Origin: Mucilaginibacter saanensis
GTDB taxonomy: Bacteria > Bacteroidota > Bacteroidia > Sphingobacteriales > Sphingobacteriaceae
Direction: 5' to 3'
Assembly (NCBI RefSeq): GCF_014200575.1
Contig: NZ_JACHBZ010000015.1
Location: 1 to 64,000 of the forward strand
DNA length: 64,000 bases
In this document: in pieces, positions 34,272 to 42,888 of the stretch
How positions within the stretch are numbered: the stretch's first letter is position 1
How the letters are laid out: the number at the start of each line of letters is the position of its first letter
Program-made: the position numbers and the translations under genes
Notes under the pieces: model-generated
Database searches by the model: none
Seen by the model: only the letters and a program-made list of their open reading frames with translations
What the model was told of the DNA's origin: nothing

Positions 34272-35859
34272 GCTTATTCTTCAAGATATAACTTACATAC
34301 ATCCCAACAGAGATTTATTATTTGCTGATATAAATCTCATCGTCAATAAACAAGATAAAATAGCATTAATAGGCAACAATGGTACCGGGAAATCAACCCT
34401 GTTAAACATTATGGCCGCAAATTTACGTCCATCAGCCGGGCAGGTAAAAGCCAGCTCCCGACCTTATTATGTACCGCAGCTTTTTGGCCAGTTTAATAAT
34501 TATAGTGTTGCCCAGGCCCTGCAGATCGAGGATAAATTAACTGCACTAAGGGAAATTCTGGATGGCAATGTAACAAATGAAAACCTGACATTGCTTGATG
34601 ACGACTGGGCTATTGAGGAGCGGTGCAAGCAAGCCCTTACACATTGGAATCTTCGTGGACTGGATTTGACCCAAAATATGGGGAGCCTTAGCGGAGGACA
34701 AAAAACAAAGGCCTTTTTGGCGGGGATCAGTATTCACCGGCCCGAAATAGTTTTATTGGATGAGCCAAGCAACCATTTAGATATGCAGAGCAGAAACATG
34801 TTGTATAGCTATGTAAAAACCACTACAAATACTTTAGTGGTGGTAAGTCACGACCGGACTTTATTAAACCTGCTCAATACTGTTTGTGAGCTTAGCAAAC
34901 GCGGCATAACCGTTTATGGCGGTAATTATGATTTTTATACAGAGCAGAAGGGGATTGAAAGCGACGCTTTGAGTCAGGATTTAAGGAGTAAAGAAAAGGC
35001 ACTCCGTAAGGCAAAAGAAATTGAAAAGGAATCAGTAGAGCGGCAGCAAAAACTGGATGCCCGTGGGAAAAAAAAGCAGGAAAAGGCAGGTGTGCCCACT
35101 ATTTTCATGAATACATTGCGGAATAATGCCGAGAAAAGTACGTCGCGTATAAAGGGTGTTCATGCAGAAAAAGTGGGTGCTATTTCGCAAGAGCTTAGTC
35201 AACTGCGAATGGAGATGCCTGATATCGACAAAATGAAGATGGATTTTGATAATTCCGCACTTCATAAGGGTAAGGTATTAATTACAGCAAAAGAGGTGAA
35301 TTTTGGCTATGCCGATCAATTACTCTGGCCCTCAGATTTAAACTTTCAGATCAGGAGCGGCCAGCGTATGGTTATTAAAGGGCCTAATGGCTCTGGCAAA
35401 ACAACGCTCATAAAAATGATTTTGGGTGGGATAGAACCCCGGTCAGGAACTATTGACAGGGCGGATATTAAAGCGATTTATATTGATCAGGACTATTCAT
35501 TAATTGATAACAGGCTTAGTGTATATCAGCAGGCCCAGCAATTTAATTCAGGGGCATTACAGGAGCATGATATAAAAATTCGTTTAAACCGGTTTTTGTT
35601 TACCAAAGCATACTGGGATAAACCTTGTAAAGCGCTTAGTGGGGGCGAAAAAATGCGATTGATGCTTTGTTCGCTAACCATAAGTAACCAAGCTCCTGAT
35701 ATTATGGTATTGGATGAGCCCACCAATAATCTGGATATTCAAAACATCGAAATTTTAACTGCCGCAGTTAATGAATATACGGGAACACTGTTGGTAGTAT
35801 CACATGATGAATATTTTTTAAAACAGATAAATGTTGAAGATATCATTGAGATGGGTTAA
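34270..35859 (+). CDS. ABC-F family ATPase (ribosome-associated)
   Basis: A 529-residue soluble protein with two ATPase domains in tandem and no membrane part. The first has GNNGTGKST (about 36-44), signature LSGGQKTKAF and IVLLDEPSNHLD. The linker (about 225-320) is helical and rich in Lys, Glu and Arg, and would reach into the ribosome. The second has GPNGSGKTT, LSGGEKMRLML and IMVLDEPTNNLD. ABC-F proteins act on the translating ribosome: housekeeping factors (EttA, Uup, YheS) or antibiotic-protection proteins (Msr, Vga, Lsa types). The length and the structured leader with a short ORF favour the protection type, but the drug cannot be read from sequence. Confidence 0.9.
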   Translation: MLILQDITYIHPNRDLLFADINLIVNKQDKIALIGNNGTGKSTLLNIMAANLRPSAGQVKASSRPYYVPQLFGQFNNYSVAQALQIEDKLTALREILDGNVTNENLTLLDDDWAIEERCKQALTHWNLRGLDLTQNMGSLSGGQKTKAFLAGISIHRPEIVLLDEPSNHLDMQSRNMLYSYVKTTTNTLVVVSHDRTLLNLLNTVCELSKRGITVYGGNYDFYTEQKGIESDALSQDLRSKEKALRKAKEIEKESVERQQKLDARGKKKQEKAGVPTIFMNTLRNNAEKSTSRIKGVHAEKVGAISQELSQLRMEMPDIDKMKMDFDNSALHKGKVLITAKEVNFGYADQLLWPSDLNFQIRSGQRMVIKGPNGSGKTTLIKMILGGIEPRSGTIDRADIKAIYIDQDYSLIDNRLSVYQQAQQFNSGALQEHDIKIRLNRFLFTKAYWDKPCKALSGGEKMRLMLCSLTISNQAPDIMVLDEPTNNLDIQNIEILTAAVNEYTGTLLVVSHDEYFLKQINVEDIIEMG

Positions 35860-35993
35860 CTACCACCCCCAATAATATGTTAAAAGAGTATAAATTAACC
35901 AGTAAGTAACCTGATTAATAGTTGTTAATGATTCAAAAATTAAGGTGGATTTTCCTTATGATTTTGAAATCTGAATTATTAAATGGATATTTA

Positions 35994-36566
35994 ATGACCC
36001 AATTGTTCACCGCTGTATTGAAAAAGTTAATTGTTACTATATTACTTGGTATTCACCTGTTTAATATAGGTGGTCACTTAGCTATGTATCAATATGTTGT
36101 ATACCAGTCAAATAGGTTTTACAATGAGCAAGTCAACAAAAACCTGTACAATATCAATGACCTTACAGAGGTTAAAATTCCGGTAAATTTAAAAGGTATC
36201 ACCAACTGGAAAAACTACGAGAATATATCGGGCCAGATACAGTTTGATAATACCAGTTACAATTACGTAAAAATGAAGCTTACCAGGACTATCATGTACC
36301 TGATGTGTATTCCTAATTATCAAACCACCCGTTTTGCATCTGATAATGTACTGCGGGCAAAAGGTGTTAAAGGCTATCCGGTTCCTCAAAAGGATCATGT
36401 TGCATTTGGAAAAACAACCGTATTGGATAACTTCCATTTTACGGCCTTACATTTTGAATTTGTTTCTCCTTCAAAAAAAATACAGAAAAACGTTGTAGAA
36501 TCGCTGCAACACCTGGTTTATCATCACCCTGATATTCCGGAGCAACCACCCAGGCTCTCCTGCTGA
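35994..36566 (+). CDS. Membrane-anchored protein of unknown function
   Basis: Starting at the Met at 35994 (MTQLFTAVLKKLI) it has 190 residues; an upstream in-frame Met at 35922 would add 24 and is less convincing. One N-terminal hydrophobic segment (TILLGIHLFNIGGHLAM) is followed by a soluble domain with VKIPVNLKGITNWKNYENISGQ and FDNTSYNYVKMKL. I recall similar small anchored proteins beside metal-uptake TonB receptors in Bacteroidota, but no such receptor is here, so no role is assigned. The tail FEFVSPSKKIQKNVVESLQH is helical. Confidence 0.6.
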   Translation: MTQLFTAVLKKLIVTILLGIHLFNIGGHLAMYQYVVYQSNRFYNEQVNKNLYNINDLTEVKIPVNLKGITNWKNYENISGQIQFDNTSYNYVKMKLTRTIMYLMCIPNYQTTRFASDNVLRAKGVKGYPVPQKDHVAFGKTTVLDNFHFTALHFEFVSPSKKIQKNVVESLQHLVYHHPDIPEQPPRLSC

Positions 36567-36940
36567 TATCTTTCTTTTCTTGTTTTCCCGGAAAAGCATA
36601 CCGTTTACCGTGTAACCAGTTTTTATTGGTATTGCCAGCGTTTTGCAAACCTGTTTCATAACAGTTTTTTTAACACTTACTGTAATCCAATAGTATATAT
36701 CTGTATCATCTAAACAATTGCTTCTGTCTGGCTAATTCAATTTAAACAATTTTATTATGTCTTATATAGCTGTTAAGGAACATTTGCCCGGTATTATCGG
36801 GTTTTTGGAACAGTATCAGGCCAAATAAATTGCCTGTTACTTATTATGTCGTAACGGTCTGTTTGCAATTTAAAATCAATTAAAACTACATCTATATCCT
36901 TGCTAAGCTTCAAATGGTAAAGCTTTAAAAGCAAGGTTAA
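36567..36940. other. Intergenic region with a gene fragment
   Basis: A 374-base gap. Its main content is the short carboxymuconolactone-decarboxylase-like fragment at 36757-36828. The remaining sequence shows no clear terminator or promoter. Confidence 0.4.
36757..36828 (+). pseudogene. N-terminal fragment of carboxymuconolactone decarboxylase-like protein
   Basis: ATG at 36757 opens a 23-codon frame beginning MSYIAVKEHLPGIIGFLE, the characteristic opening of Bacteroidota carboxymuconolactone decarboxylase/AhpD-like proteins, which normally continue for about 150 more residues. Here it ends at TAA at 36826. No matching continuation is seen in the other frames, so this is a leftover 5' end. 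Confidence 0.45.
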
Positions 36941-36958
36941 GTGAAAAATAATATAATA

Positions 36959-39193
36959 ATGAAAACAAAAATTACCGGTTCAATATTGTTGCTACTCGGC
37001 ATCTCGATGATCATATCCTGCCAAAGCTCATCATCGCATACCGAGATGATCACAATTTTGCAACAGCTTAAAAAGCGAAATTACAGTATTGCAAATCCCT
37101 TTAACCAGGAGGCTAAAATAGCTTATTGCGATTCGGCGCTTCGTGTAACTCCACCTGGAGTTAACTCCCATTTACTATCGTCAAAGGCATCTATGTTGCT
37201 TAAACAGGGGCAGGAGCAAAAATCTGTTGACATTTATGAAAAACTGATGCAGCATATAGATTTCATGTCGGTTGACCGTATGATGCCAGATATAGGTATA
37301 GCTTACATGCGCCTTGGCGAGCGTAGCAACTGTATGCTTAATCATACCGGTTCATCTTGTATCTTCCCAATAAAAAATGATGGTGTGCACCGGATACAAA
37401 CCGGTTCAAGAAAGGCAATTGACGTTTATCAGGCCATAATGCAGGTACATCCCGATGATCTGGAATCCAGATGGTTACTAAATATTGCTTATATGACTTT
37501 GGGCGAATATCCACAAAATGTGCCCAAAAAATGGCTGCTCCCTAATCTGAATACCGATAGCGCTTACAAGGTAAAGCCGTTTATTGATATTGCAAGCAGT
37601 TTGGGCCTTAATATAAATGGTAGGGCCGGGGGCGTTGTTATTGATGATTTTAATAACGATGGATATCTGGATATCATTACCTCGGGCTGGGACCTGAGTG
37701 ATCCGATGCATTATTTTCAAAACAATAAAGACGGAACCTTTAGTGATCACACCGAGCAAAGCGGCCTGAAGGGTATAACTGGCGGCTTGAACATACAGCA
37801 AACCGATTATAACAACGATGGCAATACAGATCTTTTTGTTTTAAGGGGGGCCTGGCTTTCTAAAGAGTTTGGCAATCAGCCCAGTTCTTTATTGCGTAAC
37901 AATGGCGATGGTACTTTTACGGATGTAACCATACCAAGCGGTCTGCTTTTTTATCATCCAACCCAAGCCGCAACCTGGGCCGATTTTAATAATGACGGCT
38001 GGCTTGATGTGTTCGTAGGTACGGAGAGTTTAAACAATATGTATGGCGAAAATCAATCAAAATGTGCGTTGTATATTAACAATCATGACGGGACATTTAC
38101 CAATGTTGCCGCAGCTGCACATTGCGATATCAGTGCGTTTGTAAAGGGAGTAACCTCTGCCGATTATGATAACGACGGCTGGCAAGACATTTTTATATCA
38201 ACAATGGACGGGAAAAAGTATTTGCTCAAAAATAAGGGTAAAACATCAAAATCTGTTGACTTTGAGGATGTAACCGAAAAATCAGGGATTGATCCTAACC
38301 GGGAACGAACATTTACGACCTGGTTTTATGATTATAATAATGACGGCTGGCAGGATATCCTGGTGAGCGATTATCAGTTTAGCAATTCATTAGGGTATTA
38401 TAGTGCTGCCGAAGCTTTAGGGCAGGCTATTCCGCGTGCTGGTAACGTGTTTTTATATAAAAATAATCACGATGGTACTTTTACGGATGTTACCAAAGAG
38501 GCCGGATTAGATAAGGTGGTATATAGCATGGGTGGCAACTTTGGTGATATTGATAATGACGGCTATCTGGATATGTACTTTGGTACAGGTAATCCGGACT
38601 TCAGATCGCTGGTTCCTAATAAGTTCTTTAAGAATATGGGAGGTAAAACCTTTGCCGATATTACTTCGTCTTCGCGCACTGGTAATTTGCAAAAAGGGCA
38701 TGGGATAGCTTTTGCCGACCTGAGAAACAACGGCCGACAGGATATTTTTGCCGAAATGGGCGGTGCTTACATAGGCGACTCCTATACCAGTTCGTTATAC
38801 CTTAACCCGGGCGTTAGCAATAACAACTGGATAAGTTTAAAATTAGAAGGTGTAAAGGCTAACAGAGCAGCCATCGGGAGTCATATTAAGCTAACCTTTT
38901 CCGAAAACGGTGTTAAACGAAGTGTTTATAAAGATGTAAACTCCGGCGGAAGTTTTGGTTCCTCACCTCTACAGCAGGAAATGGGGATAGGGCAAGCGAA
39001 ATCGATAGACGAAATTGAAATAAAATGGGCCGGGAGCAGAACCATTCAGCGGTTTAAAAATGTAAAGCCCAACCAATTTTTGCATGTTACCGAGGGTAGC
39101 AAGGCCTTTAAAGTTAACGTGTTGAATAAATTAACTTTTATTAATAAAAAAAATGCAGTTATGTGCATGCCCATGACGGCCAAAACAAATTAA
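36959..39193 (+). CDS. FG-GAP/VCBS-repeat lipoprotein with UnbV (ASPIC) domain
   Basis: A lipoprotein of 744 residues from the ATG at 36959 (a GTG at 36941 would add six residues); the signal ends MIISC. After a helical, TPR-like region (about 20-190) come seven FG-GAP repeats with calcium-binding loops: DDFNNDGYLD, TDYNNDGNTD, ADFNNDGWLD, ADYDNDGWQD, YDYNNDGWQD, GDIDNDGYLD and the degenerate ADLRNNGRQD. The C-terminal ASPIC/UnbV domain includes NRAAIGSHIKL and GSSPLQQEMGIG. Such CRTAC1-like proteins form beta-propellers at the cell surface; their ligands are mostly unknown. In Bacteroidota many are linked to SusCD systems; this one is not. Confidence 0.85.
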   Translation: MKTKITGSILLLLGISMIISCQSSSSHTEMITILQQLKKRNYSIANPFNQEAKIAYCDSALRVTPPGVNSHLLSSKASMLLKQGQEQKSVDIYEKLMQHIDFMSVDRMMPDIGIAYMRLGERSNCMLNHTGSSCIFPIKNDGVHRIQTGSRKAIDVYQAIMQVHPDDLESRWLLNIAYMTLGEYPQNVPKKWLLPNLNTDSAYKVKPFIDIASSLGLNINGRAGGVVIDDFNNDGYLDIITSGWDLSDPMHYFQNNKDGTFSDHTEQSGLKGITGGLNIQQTDYNNDGNTDLFVLRGAWLSKEFGNQPSSLLRNNGDGTFTDVTIPSGLLFYHPTQAATWADFNNDGWLDVFVGTESLNNMYGENQSKCALYINNHDGTFTNVAAAAHCDISAFVKGVTSADYDNDGWQDIFISTMDGKKYLLKNKGKTSKSVDFEDVTEKSGIDPNRERTFTTWFYDYNNDGWQDILVSDYQFSNSLGYYSAAEALGQAIPRAGNVFLYKNNHDGTFTDVTKEAGLDKVVYSMGGNFGDIDNDGYLDMYFGTGNPDFRSLVPNKFFKNMGGKTFADITSSSRTGNLQKGHGIAFADLRNNGRQDIFAEMGGAYIGDSYTSSLYLNPGVSNNNWISLKLEGVKANRAAIGSHIKLTFSENGVKRSVYKDVNSGGSFGSSPLQQEMGIGQAKSIDEIEIKWAGSRTIQRFKNVKPNQFLHVTEGSKAFKVNVLNKLTFINKKNAVMCMPMTAKTN

Positions 39194-39297
39194 GCCGTTA
39201 CTTAGTTAAATGTATTGATGATATTTTAGCTTTTATATCTGAATAAAATCAGTTACATTTAGTTAAATCAAACACCAATCAAATTAACAATTACACC

Positions 39298-39669
39298 ATG
39301 AAAAGATTTTTATTAATGTGTTGCCTGTTTATCGGACTGACAACGATTGTTAGTGCCCAAACCCAGGCTGGGGCGCCTAACGAAAAAGCAAAGGAATTGC
39401 AGAAAAAATTAAAACTTACAGACGCACAAACCTCTAAAATTTCGGCTATTTATGATGAGTCATCTAAAAAGTTTGAAAAAATAAAGACAGAACAACACGG
39501 CGACAACGCTAAAATGTTAGTTGCCATAAAACCACTGCGTGCAACTACCATACAAAAAATCAAGGCTGTTTTAACCAAAACACAAACTGTAAAGTATGAT
39601 AAGCTACTAAACGATACCAAGGGAGCAGCAGGCACCGGTTGGGGCGATGGATGGAGTTCTCCTCAATAA
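39298..39669 (+). CDS. Small exported helical protein (LTXXQ/CpxP-like)
   Basis: A 123-residue protein with a signal peptide (about 1-20, ending VSAQ). The mature part is helical with KLTDAQTSKISAIYDESSKK and the later block IQKIKAVLTKTQTVKYD, resembling the LTxxQ motifs of CpxP/Spy-type periplasmic proteins. It ends in a Gly/Trp-rich tail. A periplasmic chaperone or sensor role is inference. It is followed by a strong terminator and is a single-gene unit. Confidence 0.68.
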   Translation: MKRFLLMCCLFIGLTTIVSAQTQAGAPNEKAKELQKKLKLTDAQTSKISAIYDESSKKFEKIKTEQHGDNAKMLVAIKPLRATTIQKIKAVLTKTQTVKYDKLLNDTKGAAGTGWGDGWSSPQ

Positions 39670-39693
39670 AACGGAAAGATCAACTAAACAACA

Positions 39694-39724
39694 TTAATAA
39701 AGCGGCTTTTGGCCGCTTTATTAA
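39694..39724. terminator. Terminator of the LTXXQ-like gene
   Basis: TTAATAAAGCGGC (39694-39706), loop TTTTG, GCCGCTTTATTAA (39712-39724): 13-bp perfect stem followed by TTTATA. Confidence 0.8.
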
Positions 39725-40044
39725 TTTATAGGCGCTTTATTTAGTGGTTGTTAGGTGATAATTATTTTAATAATAGTATAATTTTAATAAATTTAACTCC
39801 ATTATAAACCGCCATTGTTTTTTTAGTTTGTTGATTTACTTTTCTGCTGCAGGGCAGGAGATTGCTGATAAGTTAATTGTTATGCCTCAGATGCTATTTA
39901 ATGAAAACCTATCGGGTATTAGCACCGCATTGCTGAACTATAGCCCAGGCCCTTATTGGCACAGTGGCCTGAACAAATATTGCTGCATAATGAACCAGGT
40001 GAAAGAGCATTACCCAATATATACGCAGGTTTAAACATAGCATA
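39725..40044. other. Region with a possible degraded reading frame
   Basis: A 320-base gap. A frame at 39828-40034 is open, and near 39945 another frame begins with coding-like sequence (LLAQWPEQILLHNEPGERAL, ending NIYAGLNIA before TAA at 40042). This could be one small gene broken by a frameshift, but I recognise no family. Confidence 0.25.
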
Positions 40045-41244
40045 ATGAAAATTCAACAACGATCATTTTTATTCTGGATAGGTATTGTGCTGCTCGTAGT
40101 TCCAGGGGTGGTACATGCTTACCTGCTGATGCCGTTCCCCGGCAGTCAGGAATTAAACGCTATAACGGTGTCTTATTATCTGGAAAAGGTGGTACTTCCC
40201 CTGCGCATAGCAGGCGCTGTTTTGATCGTTTGGTACCTGGCAAAGTATTTTTTACAAAATTCTTTGAGCAAAAAAATATTCAAAGGAGCTTTACTGATAC
40301 TTTGTCTGGTTAGTTTTTATTTTACCGACTTTATGTTTAAGGCCGAAACCATGTTTGAGGAGCCCCAAACCATCAATTTTGCCAATGCCCTGTTTAATAA
40401 GGTGCCTGAAAGCGCGGTAATTATTGGGGTGGTAAACAATGGAGTAGCCAAAGCATATCCTATTGTTTACCTGGGTTATCATCATAAGGTACAGGATAAT
40501 GTTGGTAATGAGCCTTTGCTGGTTACTTATTGTACTATGTGCCGCACGGGTAGGGTTTACAGCCCTATCATTAATGGTGTAAGGCAAAATTTCAGGCTTG
40601 TGGGGGCAAGGCATTATAACGCTATTATTGAGGATGCCGGTACAAAAACGTGGTGGTATCAAAGTACTGGTAGTGCTGCTGTTGGTAAATTGAAAGGGAC
40701 ACATCTTAAGGAGTTGCCTTATGAACAGTCAACCCTGGGTGCATGGTTAAAAAGATATCCGGCATCACTTATTTTACAGCCTGATAAGCATTATCTAAGC
40801 AACTATAACGATCTCAAAAATTACGACCGGCTGCAGGTTGTTGATAAAGATAGTACCCTGAAAAATAAAGATACCCTGATCAGGAAAAGCTGGGTGGTAG
40901 GGCTTATTATAAACGGGCAGGCAAAGGCCTATGATTGGAGGCGCCTGGATAAAAGACGCTTGTTAAATGATAGAATAAATAAAACCCAGCTTTTATTAAC
41001 CATGGAAGAGGATAGCCTTACCTATCATGCATTTAATTGCTCGGTAAATGGCAAGCCATTACACTTTAAACTGGACACAACGGGTAGACTTATTGACCAG
41101 GAAACCGCCTCCTTATGGGATTGGGATGGCCTCTCAACCGCAGGAATGTTAAAGGGGAAACAATTAGATAAGATTCAGGCTTATCAGGAATACTGGCATT
41201 CATGGAAACACTTTCATCCAAATACTCTGTTTTGGAAGGATTAA
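40045..41244 (+). CDS. DUF3179-domain membrane protein
   Basis: A 399-residue protein with N-terminal membrane helices (about 8-28, 50-70 and 80-98) and a DUF3179 domain filling most of the rest. Family features: VPESAVIIGVVNNGVAKAYP, LLVTYCTMCRTGRVY with a CxxC pair, FRLVGARHYNAIIED, and TWWYQSTGSAAVGKLKG. Some DUF3179 proteins are annotated as copper- or thiol-related, but no function is established. The CxxC could bind metal or a cofactor. The gene is not clearly in an operon. Confidence 0.8.
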   Translation: MKIQQRSFLFWIGIVLLVVPGVVHAYLLMPFPGSQELNAITVSYYLEKVVLPLRIAGAVLIVWYLAKYFLQNSLSKKIFKGALLILCLVSFYFTDFMFKAETMFEEPQTINFANALFNKVPESAVIIGVVNNGVAKAYPIVYLGYHHKVQDNVGNEPLLVTYCTMCRTGRVYSPIINGVRQNFRLVGARHYNAIIEDAGTKTWWYQSTGSAAVGKLKGTHLKELPYEQSTLGAWLKRYPASLILQPDKHYLSNYNDLKNYDRLQVVDKDSTLKNKDTLIRKSWVVGLIINGQAKAYDWRRLDKRRLLNDRINKTQLLLTMEEDSLTYHAFNCSVNGKPLHFKLDTTGRLIDQETASLWDWDGLSTAGMLKGKQLDKIQAYQEYWHSWKHFHPNTLFWKD

Positions 41245-41372
41245 GAAAGCCGGTTAAAATGCCCTGCTTATTATTTTGATGATTGTAAAAATAGTTGCCA
41301 AAAGCAACGCTAATCTTTGCCTATATGCTTCTAATTAACAAGTTTTAAATAAATCCTACTAACAACCACACC

Positions 41373-41762
41373 GTGAAAACTATAGTATTAATATCGCGCG
41401 TTTTACTCGGAGCTCTTTACCTCATATTCGGTCTTGATTACTTTCTGCATTTTATACCTTATCAGCCGCTACATACGGGTAAGGCAGGGGCTTTTATTGC
41501 GGGGCTTAAGGGCACAGGTTACTTTTACCCAATGCAAAAAGTGCTGCAAATAACAGGAGGATTGTCTTTATTATTTAATATTTATGCCCCCTTCTTCGCT
41601 GTTGTGCTTTTTCCTATCAGCTTAAACGTATTATTGTTTCACACCATTTTAGTGCCATCAGGCTGGCTAATGGGGGTTACACTAATGGTGCCTAACCTGC
41701 TTTTAGGATATGGCTACCGTAAGTATTACAGCGGGATGTTTACATTAAAGGCGGTTGTTTAA
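41373..41762 (+). CDS. DoxX-like small membrane protein
   Basis: A 129-residue inner-membrane protein with four predicted helices. The start is a GTG (41373), supported by the family-typical opening KTIVLISRVLLGALYLIFGLD. Residues about 95-115 contain VTLMVPNLLLGYGYRKYY. DoxX-family proteins act in quinone-linked or redox membrane complexes or are uncharacterised. Its 3' end overlaps that of the converging desaturase gene by four bases. Confidence 0.75.
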   Translation: MKTIVLISRVLLGALYLIFGLDYFLHFIPYQPLHTGKAGAFIAGLKGTGYFYPMQKVLQITGGLSLLFNIYAPFFAVVLFPISLNVLLFHTILVPSGWLMGVTLMVPNLLLGYGYRKYYSGMFTLKAVV

Positions 41763-42490
41763 GAAACTTTCCTAAGCTTGATGATCCTTATCCGGTGCAT
41801 CAGTTTCATGATCGGGTAAACCGGGTCAATTTCAAACCATTTGTTTCCGAAGTTGGCATTGTTAGGATGCCGGTGATGGTTGTTTTGAAAGAGTTCGCCC
41901 AGCAAAAGAAAATCAAAAGGGGTAGTGTTTTTTGATTTATCCTTGTTGTCAAAGTTGGTGTAGCCATATTTATGCCCGCACCAATTTACAATAGCACCTT
42001 GAATTGGTCCCATCATAAAATGAACAGGCAGCAGCAGAAACATCCACCAATGGGTGGCAAAGGCTATATAAAAGCAAGTATAAGCAGCACCAAAGAGCAG
42101 CCTGGATAAAATAGAAGATCCTATTCTGTCAATCAAAGGCCATTCCGGGTAATAACCAGCAAGGTGTGCTTCAGGCTCTTTAATTCTTTTTAAATGATCC
42201 CTGAAGGTCACGATGGTCGCCTTCATCATTTGAAAAATATCCGTAAAAAAGTGCGGAGAATGCGGGTCTTTCTCCGTATCGCTATAGGCATGATGCTCCC
42301 GGTGCATAATTGCGTAGGCACGGGGATTCAAAAAAGAGGCACCTTCAAAAAAATAAGCCATTAAATAAAATACACGCTCCCAGAATTTACTGGTGGTGAA
42401 CATGTGGTGGGAAGCATAACGGTGCTGGAAAAAAGTTTGAAAAAACAGGGATAGGAACCAATGCGCAATAAAAAAAATCAGGATCGACAT
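41759..42490 (-). CDS. Acyl-CoA/fatty-acid desaturase
   Basis: A 243-residue membrane enzyme of the stearoyl-CoA-type desaturase family. The three His boxes that hold the di-iron centre are present: HRYASHH, HREHHAYSD and NNHHRHP. It inserts a cis double bond into acyl chains and helps adjust membrane fluidity. The length is at the short end of the family, but the helical pattern and boxes are complete. It converges with the DoxX-like gene. Confidence 0.9.
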   Translation of the reverse strand: MSILIFFIAHWFLSLFFQTFFQHRYASHHMFTTSKFWERVFYLMAYFFEGASFLNPRAYAIMHREHHAYSDTEKDPHSPHFFTDIFQMMKATIVTFRDHLKRIKEPEAHLAGYYPEWPLIDRIGSSILSRLLFGAAYTCFYIAFATHWWMFLLLPVHFMMGPIQGAIVNWCGHKYGYTNFDNKDKSKNTTPFDFLLLGELFQNNHHRHPNNANFGNKWFEIDPVYPIMKLMHRIRIIKLRKVS

Positions 42491-42888
42491 AAAGTATATG
42501 AATAGTGAGTATGGTATAGGACGGATAGGGTTGCTCTTTTAAAGAACTATGTATTTGTTAAAGAAGATAATGACAGTTGAAATGTTGTTCTCTGTAGCCT
42601 GATCTGCCCGATGAGATGCAAGCAATAGGGTTTAATTTGCGCTTGAGATCAACTGGTAAAATGTTTGCGGGTTTTAAACCAAAAACTGCAGGTACTATAT
42701 AGTCAATAAAGACTTTTTGAGTTTGAACGTATAATATAACAGATTGTTGTATCTATTTACAGACTTAGTTTCTGCAGATGGTCAACATTTGTAATCGCTT
42801 ACTTCTTATAAGCAATTGAGGGTTACGGTTGCCTTCCAATTCAGCCACCAAATCGATAAGTCGAGTTGGTGGCTGAGTTCATCCGGCT
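42491..42888. other. Intergenic region between desaturase and metallophosphoesterase
   Basis: A 398-base gap in front of the desaturase, with its promoter presumably near the left end. The only clear element is the hairpin at 42841-42876. Confidence 0.45.
42841..42876. terminator. Hairpin downstream of metallophosphoesterase
   Basis: TCAGCCACCAA (42841-42851) and TTGGTGGCTGA (42866-42876) form an 11-bp stem. The T-run is poor, so termination may be weak. Confidence 0.45.
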
